Of a DNA stretch of 64,000 bases, positions 46,061-56,286 are shown in pieces; position 1 is the first letter of the stretch; each line of letters opens with the position of its first letter. A program made the position numbers and the translations under genes. The notes below the pieces were generated by a model. The model was not told the DNA's origin and made no database searches. It was given only the letters and a program-made list of their open reading frames with translations. The DNA comes from Halichondria panicea (Eukaryota; Porifera; Demospongiae; Suberitida; Halichondriidae). The stretch is taken from positions 5,647,047-5,711,046 of the forward strand of contig NC_087388.1 of NCBI RefSeq assembly GCF_963675165.1. The letters are read 5' to 3'.

Positions 46061-49000
46061 TTAGATTGATACGTATACTGTGCGTATACTGTGCATATGT
46101 GTGTATCACATGTTTCCTTAGTTACTATAAACACTGTTAGTCTGCCCAAGGATGACGCTATTAAACTGTACAGATACAACATCCCATCACCTCAGACATA
46201 AAGCTATGCACAAGCAACATTCAACACACTCAAAGCTTGTGAGCTTGAGCAATACTATTTCGTCTATAGTCAACTAAATATCATATTCTATGCCAGAGCG
46301 ATTCATGTTCTAAATGGACCATTAATTAAATTGCAAAACAGTTTTTTTCGTCATGAACTAATAATGCGGGCAATGCTTATTTGTTCATTTGTTACCACAA
46401 TAACACGCAGGGAGGACATTGCTACACAACGAGCATGGGAACGAACACGAAAACATGACCACAAACCGTGGAAATCGATAAATGGATAAATGGTTAAGTG
46501 TATTTGGGCAGTCGTTTAAAGTGGTCGTACAGATACCCATAACAACATAATATATGAACATGTACATACATTAATAGCTGTGGTACACGTGGGAACCTCA
46601 AGGCTGAGCAAGCTGAGATGTTAAACTCAATCGACAATTATTCAAAGTTCGATATAGATATGTAAAAGGAACTCATCGATTATACGCACGACATCACTAT
46701 TCAGCATTGCACTTATATGTACACGTACACGTATAACCATGACTACAGAATGTCCTAGTTAGTAGTACAGGTATCCATAGTTCCTCCTCTAGTTTGTTTA
46801 CAACTACCGCTCCAAGGCACACACTCAGATATGGTAATAGTAAATAAGCAGTAGTACATGTATAATTATATTACCAGCATGCAGCTCAAATATACATAAC
46901 AAATTATATAAAAAGAAGCATGTTATTTTTGTGTATATGCATGACACACAGACAGTCCACACATAGCCCATAACTACACAGCTGCCTCTAGTGTGTCTCT
47001 AGCTTGTTTACAGATAACACTTCAGGCCACAGACTCTGACCAGTACACAGACAATCCATAACTGACAGCTGCTACTGCGCAAGTAAACATTATTGTATGG
47101 CCTCCTATAAATTGATTAACCTTTGAATGACCCACCATAAAAGTTGGGGGAAGCGCTACATCTGTTTAACATACAACCAGTCACTGCCATGGATACCATA
47201 CAATGGCCCGGTGTACTTAATACAGCATTGTACAAGATGTTTACACTCTAACTGCTATCTCACAGAATACAGTGGGCTAAAAGGCTTCAGTCGTTGAAAT
47301 AGTGACACACCCTGGCTAGCTATACATGTCTTTGAGAGCTAGTGTGAAACCCTAACAAAAGGCACAACACACAGAGGCCTAATATACAGTTTGAAATGAG
47401 AACAAAGCACTTACTTAATGTACCATATCTAACAACAGCTGGGCATTCAACACATGCCACAGCCGGTGCTAAAATACAATGAACTAGTCGACCAATCAAA
47501 CACAATATCTTTGTGATAATTAATTTATAAGATAAAGCATAAAGAATTAACTGATTAAACTTTGTAGAGGATGTGAAACTTTCCACAAAAAACAAGAAAC
47601 TTCCTTTATTGAGAGGAAACTGGAGACCACAGAAAGTGACCTCCACGCACCCCACACAGGTAAAGAATAATGGACACTTCCTCTCAGACAAATTCTTAGA
47701 ATCAACAATTTTTGATTCTTGAAAGTCATCCGATTCTTTCCATCTTGGAAGTAACAATTTTTGTAAGGTTGCTATGGGGACCATTTCCACTAGGGTTTAC
47801 TTTCAGCATACATGGAAGAGAAAGAGGGATTGGAAACGGAAGTACCCTCGAAGTATCAGTTGCAAGCCCATCAGTGTACATTCAAATGTAAAAGCATCAC
47901 ATTGCCATCCCTCTCTCTTCAATCTATGCTGTCATTGTGTACTTGTATTTTCAAAGCAATTATTTTTTTGTTTTATTTGGGCTCACTCCCTAACAGAGGT
48001 TTTGCCCATCCAAAAATTTCTCATTAGTGAGAGAGATCACATGTAGCACTGAACTATATTGCAGACACTCTTATATAGGCTAGCATAGTTATACTATTTT
48101 GTGGCGAAAGAAAGAATGCAAGAAATATAAAATCTACATGCCACACAACTTGGCAATCTTCAGGTGCATTTGGACATAATGGAGGGTTCCAAACATTTTG
48201 CAAACATGCTTACATGTACATGTAAATCGGTGCAATAGACTCGTCGTATGCAGACACAGTTTTTATAAAAACTGTGTCTGCCACCGTATAAGGACTAACA
48301 ACACAGGAAACAAGCAGTGAACTACAGGCACACACACACACACACACACCACTATAGCTATTAGATGTATTTGACTTTAGTTTACCACATAATAGGCTAC
48401 AAAAGACGATATTTGTGTATTTGAATTGATATTGAGATTGAAAACATAGCCACACCCACTAACACACTTCTGGGCACATCACTGTCAGTATAAGGATGAA
48501 GAGGCGCTCTGTATACTCTAGCTACTTCACGACAATCAAGATTATCATTTCCAAATGTCAGGGGGCACGAGATTCAGTAATGGGAGTAGCTTCCGTTGCT
48601 AATCAAAGATGCATTGAAATAGTCTTCAGTTCAAAAATCATTCTTAGCTATAGTGATGTGTGTATGTGTGTGTGTGTGTGTTCTAGAGGGAGATGGATAC
48701 ATAAAAGGTTTTGTCAAATGGGATTAGTCTTAATGGAACATAAACATGTTTTCAGCAAACAGTCTAGTATATAGACTAACTTGGAATGCATGTTATGTAC
48801 TTAACAATAATATATTATATTAGCAAGAGAATTTTGAAGTTGATTCACTGCATGCAGTAACCTTATCCTAGTCTTTTGAAGCTCTTTCGTATTATTATTA
48901 TAGTGCTTCCCAGCAGGTAAACAGATGCTCAGGTGATGAATATAGTCATGAGGACAGGCTTGGTCGGTTAACTGTGGTGCGCTGCTATACAAGAGCAAGG

Positions 49001-49742
49001 ACATTCATAGACACACAGATATGACTGTGGGCATTCAAACCCATACAATGATTTTGCTGGACTATTCAGACTGAAGCTACCACAAGGAAGCTTAAGGTAA
49101 TAAGGAACACAAACTTGTTTACTGGTAGCTATATCCACATAGTTATACAGCTGTAGGTGCTCCTAGCCACACACACTGTGCCATGCAGTCTCTGTACAGT
49201 TAGTGTTAAGATTGTATTAGAATTATAATTATAGCATATGATAGGTTCAGTTGACCTGTGTTAATGTAAGCTATTTCTTACTGCAGGTTTTGCTCAAGAT
49301 GTGGATGCCATATTGATTTCATACTACTAGTGAAGCACACGTTTATCTTAACCTCATGTGGTGGGATATAATGCATGTTCTAGTGCAATCACACAGTCAC
49401 AGGGTTCTAGTGTTACCCAATATAGTCGAATCATTACAAGCACATCATGAGACAGCTATGAGCTAACACTGACCACAACACAGTACAGTGTATAGGGCAA
49501 GTGATGACATCACAACATTGGAACTAACTCACAGGAAGTGGCAATTATCATACCCAACACCATACACTATGTAACAAGGTGGTACCACATAATGGAGCAT
49601 TGTTATTTAATCAGAGGCGAATAATTATTTATGTCGACAAGAGTCATTTCCTCAATTTAATACAATGCCAGGAAGCTACTGCAAATGTCCACACACACAC
49701 ACCCATACACCCACACCCACACCCATACACCCACACACATAC
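46061..49742. other. Gene-poor stretch 4
   Basis: 3.7 kb, AT-rich. A 156-codon minus ORF at 47320-47790 lacks family features. Perfect palindrome at 48250-48281. CA tracts at 48330-48350 and 49690-49740. No supported gene. Confidence 0.45.
48250..48281. repeat. Perfect 32-bp palindrome
   Basis: GCAGACACAGTTTTTA followed immediately by its exact reverse complement, with no spacer. Confidence 0.95.
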
Positions 49743-50008
49743 CTGAACGGAATTGTTGACGGTCATCAGACTGTAAATGCCAGACTCATCGACTTCAGCG
49801 ATCATCATAAAAATCCATCATAGTCCATTGATAGACACTGTAACAGGTTTGCATAGAAATATAAAAAATTAATGGACATCCAAATTAATAGCTAATAACA
49901 GTTGTGTTACTGTCAGTATTAATACTCTACATTATTGCTTACTTGTCTCTGTGCTTGGTTGTTCTTGATAGAGGTTTGGCTGTCATGGCGGGGCCACTGA
50001 GGCAGCTG
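49743..50008 (-). other. Possible 5' exons of a small spliced transcript
   Basis: On the minus strand two blocks have good splice borders: 49943..50008 (after TATAG, before GTAAGC) and 49743..49837 (after TTACAG, before GTATGTG). Joined, they hold a 28-codon frame starting MTAKPLSRTTKHRD. A second frame (MMIAEVDESGIYSLMTV) starts at 49808 and could continue into the block at 41006-41083. Coding status is doubtful. Confidence 0.2.
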
Positions 50009-50306
50009 CTATAACTTGAGGGAGAAAGAACACCTGTCGCTATGCGGAGTAAACGAGTTTAGGTAAAGATCGTTAACTAATTAATTGTAAAATCAATGTT
50101 AGCCTCGATTCAAAGCCGCTTGAAAAACCTAGAATCGAGGCTAACTCTAGCACTGTACTAGCTGTTCAATGACAGTGGCTGTGTTCATGTTACCAAGAGT
50201 TTATAAACTTCTGATGTTAAATAATGCATGTTATAAAAATCTAAGAAAGTGGGGATAAAAGCAGCTTGTAAAACTCAATTACTCAACTCTTTACTTTAAT
50301 TTAAAG

Positions 50307-52568
50307 TTAAATAATACACTTGAGAAGTGTATTTTGTTCAATAAACTTGAGATAGAAGCAGTACCACTGGAGAGCATTCCGTGAGACTTTATACCTGTAA
50401 GGAAGTACACATACATATGTAGTTAGAATGTAATTGGCATGTGCATCCAATATAAAATCGATTTTTTCTTAATAATCGATTTTTGACAGTTACTGGGCTA
50501 GTCCTGGTGCTCACATGTCTCTGTTCTGGATGTGATTGTCAATGGCGAGAGCTTGAGGGAGAGTCATGTTGAGGAACTTGAGGTAGTAGGATCCACTGAC
50601 CTCTCCTGTGCGATCAGTACCCGCCTGTGTGTGTGTGTGGTGTGTGTGTGTGGGGTGTGTGGTGTGAGGTGTGTGGTGTGGTGGGGTGTGAGGTGTGAGG
50701 TGTGGTGTGAGGTGTGAGGTGTGAGGTGTGCAGGGTGTGGGGTGTGAGGTGTGAGGTGTGCAGGGTGTGAGGTGTGGGGTGTGGGGTGTGAGGTGTGAGG
50801 TGTGCAGGGTGTGGAGTGTGAGGTGTGAGGGGTGAGGGGTGTGAGGTGTGAGGTGTGAGGGGTGAGGGGTGTGAGGTGTGGGGTGTGAGGTGTGAGGTGT
50901 GAGGGGTGTGAGGTGTTTGTGTGTATTGAGGGGTGTGTGTGTGTGTGTGTGCAGATGATGCAATTAGAACGGTGTGTGTAGAATACAGTATACAGGCTCG
51001 TTGTGGAAAGGGCATAATCATGTTGAGAGCTACAGCCTCTCTTACCTCACAATGGGAGTAGATGAGCACTGGTCCCGGTCCAGTCAATAGCTGTCTGAAG
51101 AACGACATCAGCTCAGGCAATTTATCAATGGACCCCATCTCGTACAGCTTTATAGTGTCCTGTTATAGTGAAAAGGGAAGGGGGTCAGTGAAAGCAAGAT
51201 AGAAGCAGTAAAGGGGAAATGATGAATAATAGTTTATACAACAATGAGCTAGCTAAATTCTCATTCAGTGATAACAAAGCAACTAAAATTGCAATTTGAA
51301 TTGGATTGGGACAGAAAGCATCATAGAAACATGCGAGCGAGAGAGGCTGATGTCAATCCACCACGGTGCGCCATGAACAGTGATGATAATACTACTGAAA
51401 TTGGACCAACAGAACAAAAGTTACGGCTTTCGAGGCCGTTTTAGACAGGAAGTGTAGGCCACTAGGTACTAGGTGGGGAAAAAGTGGAAATTTGGGTCCG
51501 ATCAAAAAAATGTTGAGCTGTAAGATACCATCTCTTAGACAGACCTCTACACACGTGGTGTCCTTACCTTGATGGCTGCTGTTTCATTCTCTGGGGGAGG
51601 AATGAGAGAGCCTACAATGGGCTTCTTATGGAGGACCCCCAGAGAAGGGTTGGAGGAAAAGAACTGCTCCTCCACCTTCAAGTCAGCTTCCTCAAATATG
51701 TTCAGATAACTACACATGGGGTAGTAATAAAGGAGTGAGATTTGACTAGGTATGATCAAAAGCTTAGACGAATACCAAGCGATGATAATAAAATATAGCT
51801 TAGCTAGCTATTAGCTACAACTAACTGTACTACCAGTGTTTATTATGCCTTGAGGCGTAGCCACACGAGGAATGCAATAAAGCTGGCTGTACGAGTGTGT
51901 GTGTCTCTGCATGTCTGTTCAGCTGTAACTAAATGCTCAATTCTAGCCACATTCTCTTGGATTTTGATTTGAGGGTTTTTGTTTATTATTACCTGATGTC
52001 AATCAGTGAGAAGTTTGCAGGGAAGGAGAAGTTTTTCTGGGTGATAATGGTCTTCATGGAGGTGAGGATCTGGTCGTGTGCAAACTCTCCCTTCACAGCA
52101 GGCATGTTCCCACGGAACAGGAAGTTGTGAGGTGCGTCTCGAGGGTAGTAGTCCATCCTGCAAAACGAGGAGAGGCTGAGCTTGTATATTGCACATACAC
52201 ATGTACATGCAGGGGCTGCCCCCCAGCTATAACTGTACAGGCAGCTGTACACTAACTACTGCAAGTTGCAGTACAGCGTGGGAATGCGGCCTCAGTAATG
52301 GGCACAATGCATGGACCCGAAGACCCTCTCCCTTAGAACATTGGAACTATAATTATTGTTGTGTGCACGTATGAATTACTTGAACTACTGTAGAATTAAA
52401 AAAAAAAGCTACTAGTCTACTTTACAAGCAACTTTGATAGTATTATAGTTGTTCTATAGTAGCTATTTCTTACAGCAGGGTTCTCTCTGGGTGATAGTCT
52501 TCTGCTGTGGCTAAGAGCACAGCTACAATCAAGAGCAGCACAGCAAGCAACTTTGACTCCATCTTCAT
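50307..52568 (-). CDS. Secreted cysteine-dependent phosphatase (C-x5-R), family not named
   Basis: Exons 52474..52568, 51993..52157, 51568..51709, 51046..51159, 50515..50624, 50307..50394 give 237 residues. Residues 1-22 form a signal peptide (MKMESKLLAVLLLIVAVLLA), so the mature enzyme should enter the secretory path. The P-loop HCEAGTDRTGE, with nucleophile Cys171 and Arg177, is the tyrosine/dual-specificity phosphatase signature; the acidic residue after Cys and Thr before Asp-Arg resemble plant/protist DSPs more than classical PTPs. It is followed by SGSYYLKFLNMT and, in the last exon, NALQWYCFYL. Upstream are RGNMPAVKGEFAHDQIL and FSLIDISYLNIFEEADLKVE. Intron 4, a CA-rich minisatellite, splits the P-loop between Glu172 and Ala173. 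The last exon was found by phase: without it the frame stops at a sequence that is also a good GTGAGC donor. The substrate is unknown. Confidence 0.82.
50626..50960. repeat. GTGTGAG-type minisatellite in the phosphatase intron
   Basis: About 330 bp of GGTGTGAGGTGTG-like repeats with strong purine/pyrimidine strand asymmetry. On the coding strand it is CA/C-rich and runs into the exon 5 acceptor. It creates long His/Thr/Pro ORFs that are not genes. Confidence 0.95.
51390..51520. repeat. Dispersed repeat (CATAACTTGGGTT family), partial copy
   Basis: ACTGAAATTGGACCAACAGAACAAAAGTTA-like and TTTCGAGGCCGTTTT segments match 45855-45930. In a phosphatase intron. Confidence 0.6.
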
Positions 52569-52727
52569 AATTTAATATGAACATGTGATGTTTTGTGGGT
52601 GGCTCTTGCAAAGAGGGGTGGGGCTCCTTGCAATCGGGTAAAGATCGTTTCTCAACGCAGGCTCTCTAGCCACGTGGACCTGATAAAAAGACAAAAAGCA
52701 GCTGGCTGCTTTTTGTTATAAAAAGCT
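52569..52727. promoter_or_regulatory. Compact divergent promoter, phosphatase / TRAF A
   Basis: Only 159 bp between divergent ATGs. It contains a palindromic CCACGTGG E-box (near 52672) and GGTAAAGATCGTTT (near 52639), the latter also upstream of TRAF B (54241). TTATAAAA ends only a few bases before the TRAF A ATG, so it is not placed to be that gene's TATA box. Confidence 0.55.
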
Positions 52728-54095
52728 ATGGCCTCCGGCTCCACTCCTGAGTTTGGTGGCTATGATCTCCAGTTTATGAGCGAACCTCCAGATGCACTGA
52801 TGTGTCTGATTTGCACACTTGTGGCCAAGGACCCTCAACAAATGGACTGCTGTGGGAGAGTCTACTGCACACTCTGTCTCTCTGAGCACAAGAAGCACTC
52901 GGACAAGTGCCCTCAATGCAGGAAGGCTGGGAATAGCTTCAACGACAAAAAGAGTGAGTACATAATTTTGATGGACAAATTCCAGCTTGCTATTTATAAA
53001 GCAGAAGCATTTTCTTCCATTAAACATTTTACAGTTCACTTTTCATAATCGTTTTGTATTCCTGCAGGCAGTTTAGAGATCAATAACCTCAGAGTCAAGT
53101 GTCGTAACGAAGGAGCCGGTTGTCGATGGATGAAAGAACTGCATGGCCTCGAAAAACATCAAAAGTCATGTCAGCACGCTTTGGTCTCGTGTCCCAATGA
53201 ATGCAAGGAAGCAGGAGGCTCTGAAGTTTGTACTTTTCTTCGCAAAGCTTTAAAATCTCACATCAAATCTAAATGTCCGAAAAGGCAATACAAATGCCCA
53301 CGCTGTCAAGAATCGGGAGAATACGAAGAGAGAACAAGCAGACATCTTAATGTTTGTCCAATGATAAGCACGGATTGTCCAAACGAAGGTTGTCACAAAC
53401 GAATACCCCGTAGCTCTGTCTCTAGCCATGCTAATATCTGTGACTATGAGCTTGTTCCCTGCAAGTATGCCGTGGTCGGTTGTGAGAAGACTCCTCTACG
53501 TAAGGACCTTTTGGAGCATGAGGAAGATGACAAACTTCACCTGCGTATTACTGCTGAAGCTGTTTTGAGTTTACAACAGAAGATGACATCCGATTCATCA
53601 AACCAGTTCACATTTATGGTGCCAGAGTTCAAGAAACTAAGATTGAAGAATGCGGTCCATACAAGTCCACCATTCTACATGAAAGGCTATAAAATGAATA
53701 TAGAAGTTCGTGCAAATGGTGATCAAGAAGGCAAAGCCCATGTCTCTGTGTTTTCTTTCTTCTTGAAGGGAAAATACGATAATTGTCTTCAGTGGCCATT
53801 TCCAGGAACAGTATCAATCGAACTACTAAATCAGCTGGAGGATGTGAGCCATTTTAAACAAGGTATGGTGTTTCCTGCCGACAACATATCCAGTCATCGT
53901 GTGACAAATAACCGTGGAAAAGGCAAGGGGGGATGGGGCTGGGTTAGATTCGTCTCTCACTCTGCACTGAACTACAATCTTGAAAAAAACTGTCAATACC
54001 TCAAGAATGATTCTCTTGTTTTTCGAATATCTATCGACATACCTGATCACAAGCCCTGGCTCGTGTGTAGCGCTGAGAGCATGTTTCACCATTAA
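52728..54095 (+). CDS. TRAF-like RING/zinc-finger/MATH protein, copy A
   Basis: TRAFs are trimeric adaptors and E3 ligases that relay TNF-receptor and Toll/IL-1 receptor signals. Exons 52728..52953 and 53068..54095 give 417 residues. RING at 26-64 (CLIC, CCGRVYCTLC, CPQC). TRAF-type zinc fingers at about 85-225, with CRNEGAGCRW, CPNECK, CPRCQESGEY, CPNEGCHKRIPR and LVPCKYAVVGCE. A short coiled stretch (about 228-245) is much shorter than in vertebrate TRAFs. The C-terminal MATH domain (about 250-410) has FYMKGYKMNIEVRANGD, FFLKGKYDNCLQWPF, FVSHSAL and NDSLVFRISIDIP, typical of TRAF-C. It has one 114-bp intron. It is divergent from the secreted phosphatase and tandem with a near copy. Orthology to a numbered vertebrate TRAF is not claimed. 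Confidence 0.93.
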
Positions 54096-54371
54096 CTGTA
54101 ACTACCACAACTGCTGTTGTTCCACTAATATTTAATATTCATATTTTATTGCTATTGCCATACTATCTTGTGCATTATTGATGTATATACTGTTTTTGAT
54201 TATGACTCATAAAATAATGTCTGCAATGTTTTTCAGAGCTGGTAAAGATCGTTTTAAAGGTCCTATTTATAACCACGTACAACTAGTATGGCCCGCGAGA
54301 CTAGTGGACAACAAGCTAGCCATTGAAAAGATTTCTGAAAAGCCAGCTGCCTCTTGCATGTAATAAAAGCT

Positions 54372-55854
54372 ATGGCCTCCAGCTCCACTCGTACTCTTGA
54401 GTTAGGTGGCTATAATCTCCAGTTTATGAGCGAGCCTCCAGATTCACTGGTATGTCTGATCTGCACACTTGTGGCCAAGGACCCTCAACAAATGGACTGC
54501 TGTGGGAGAGTCTACTGCACACTCTGTCTCTCTGAGCATAAGAAGCACTCGGACAAGTGCCCTCAATGCAGGAAGGCTGGGAATAGCTTCAACGACAAAA
54601 AGAGTGAGTACATAATTTTGATGGACAAATTCTATTTCGGCTTTAGATCTAGTATCTAAGCAGAAGCAATATTTTACAGTTCGTAATAGTTTTTGTATTC
54701 CTTCAGGCAGTTTGGAGATCAGTAAACGGGAATAGCTTCAACGACAAAAGATGTACAGAAGCATTCACTTACAAATTAATGTAACAATAACTTTTAGTTA
54801 TAAATTGGAGTTCCATTTTCATGTTGATCTGTACTATACTGTATATAATTATATTCCTGCAGGCAGTTTAGAGATCAATAACCTCAGAGTCAGGTGTCCT
54901 AACGAAGGAGCCGGTTGTCGATGGATGAAAGAACTACATGGCCTCGAAAAACATCAAAAGTCATGTCAGCACGCTTTGGTCTCGTGTCCCAATGAATGCA
55001 AGGAAGCAGGAGGCTCTGAAGTTTGTACTTTTCTTCGCAAAGCTTTAAAATCCCACATCAAATCTAAATGTCCGAAAAGGCAATACAAATGCCCACGCTG
55101 TCAAGAATCGGGAGAATACGAAGAGAGAACAAGCAGACATCTTAATGTTTGTCCGATGATAAGCACGGATTGTCCAAACGAAGGCTGTCACAAACTAATA
55201 CCCCGTAGCTCTGTCTCTAGCCATGCTGACATATGTGACTACCAGCTTGTACCTTGCAAGTATGCCGTGGTCGGTTGTGAGGAGACTCCTCTACGTAAGG
55301 ACCTTTTGGAGCATGAGGAAGATGACAAACTTCACCTGCGTATTACTACTGAAGCTGTTTTACAGCAAAAAATGACATCGGACAAGTTCACATTTATGGT
55401 ACCAGATTTCAATGAACTAAAACTAAAGAAAACTGCCCATAAGAGTACTCCATTCTACATGAAAGGGTACAATTTGAAAGTGGAAGTACATGAAGGGAAA
55501 GGCCAAGGCCATGTCTCTGTGTTTACCTTCCTCTTGAAGGGAAAATACGATAATTGTCTTCAGTGGCCATTTCAAGGAACAGTAACAATCGAACTACTCA
55601 ATCAGTTGGATGATAAGAATCATTATAGAGACATTTTTGTTTTTCGTGCCGATTATAACATCAGTAAACCTGCGGATAGCCTTGAACAAGGCATAGGATG
55701 TGGCCGGGGCAAGACTGAATTCATCTCTCACTCTGCACTGGACTACAATCGTGAAAAGAACTGTCAATACCTCAAGAATGATTCTCTTGTTTTTCGAATA
55801 TCTGTTGACGTACCTGATCACAAGCCCTGGCTCATGTGTAGCACTGAGAACTAG
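54372..55854 (+). CDS. TRAF-like RING/zinc-finger/MATH protein, copy B
   Basis: Tandem paralogue of copy A with the same intron position. Exons 54372..54603 and 54863..55854 give 407 residues. The RING (CLICTLVAKDPQQ, CCGRVYCTLC) and zinc fingers are almost residue-for-residue those of copy A, with few changes (CPNEGAG for CRNEGAG, HKLIPR for HKRIPR). From about residue 230 onwards the MATH domain drifts: NELKLKKTAHKSTPFYMKGY, VEVHEGKGQGHVSVFTFLLK, and several indels. The 3' end lacks the FHH tail. The start is the ATG at 54372, whose context (AAAAGCTATGGCCTCC) is shared with copy A; an in-frame ATG six codons upstream lies in unrelated sequence. The 259-bp intron holds scrambled exon fragments. 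Confidence 0.92.
54700..54752 (+). repeat. Scrambled exon fragments inside the TRAF B intron
   Basis: CTTCAG plus GCAGTTTGGAGATCA, a copy of the exon 2 acceptor and first bases, is fused to GGGAATAGCTTCAACGACAA, a copy of the end of exon 1. The order is reversed relative to the gene, and a stop codon lies between. Confidence 0.85.
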
Positions 55855-56033
55855 AACTAACTTGTTTCACATAAAACTTAGTCTCAGCTATATACTTAGA
55901 ATACATTATTACGTGTGTATACAGCACAAATATCTGTTTTCACGTTTAGCTTTACTGTTCTGTTTTGTGCATCCAATCGATTTTAAAAAATTGTTTGTTC
56001 TACAAAAGGGTCTAGCTTACATTCCTGTATTAA

Positions 56034-56160
56034 AAAGCTATGGCATCCACTCCTGCGTTTGGTGCATGGCTATGATCTCCAATTTATGATTGAGCCTCCA
56101 TGGATGCTCTGATCTGCACACTTGTAGCTAAGGACAAGGACCCTCAATATAGTAGTAAAG
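56034..56160 (+). pseudogene. Decayed third TRAF exon 1
   Basis: TAAAAAGCTATGGCATCCAC, GGCTATGATCTCCAATTTAT, GAGCCTCCATGGATGCTCTG and ATCTGCACACTTGTAGCTAA follow exon 1 of copies A and B, but with frameshifts and stops. It ends at ACCCTCAATATAGTAG, before the second half of the RING. No exon 2 follows. It is a truncated duplicate, not expressed as a RING protein. Confidence 0.85.
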
Positions 56161-56286
56161 GTAATCTATGGCCTATGCGCCTCTAACCGCAAAGCTGGAA
56201 GCTAACTATAAATTGGTGCTGAATGCATTACCCATGCAAGTACTCAATCATTTCGCAATCTGCTGAGATTGGTGCTGTAATTATAC

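Noticed and set aside
47320-47790. 156-codon minus-strand ORF
   Set aside because: No recognisable domain and no supporting splice sites; Cys/Leu-rich in an AT-rich region. It could be an orphan gene, but nothing supports it.
50511-50513. Stop codon as the end of the phosphatase
   Set aside because: The TGA lies inside a good GTGAGC donor; the next block (50307-50394) continues in phase with conserved-looking NALQWYC, so the gene is longer.
52716-52723. TATAAAA just before the TRAF A start
   Set aside because: Only a few bases from the ATG, so transcription from it would begin after the start codon. It more likely belongs to the 5' UTR shared by the TRAF copies.
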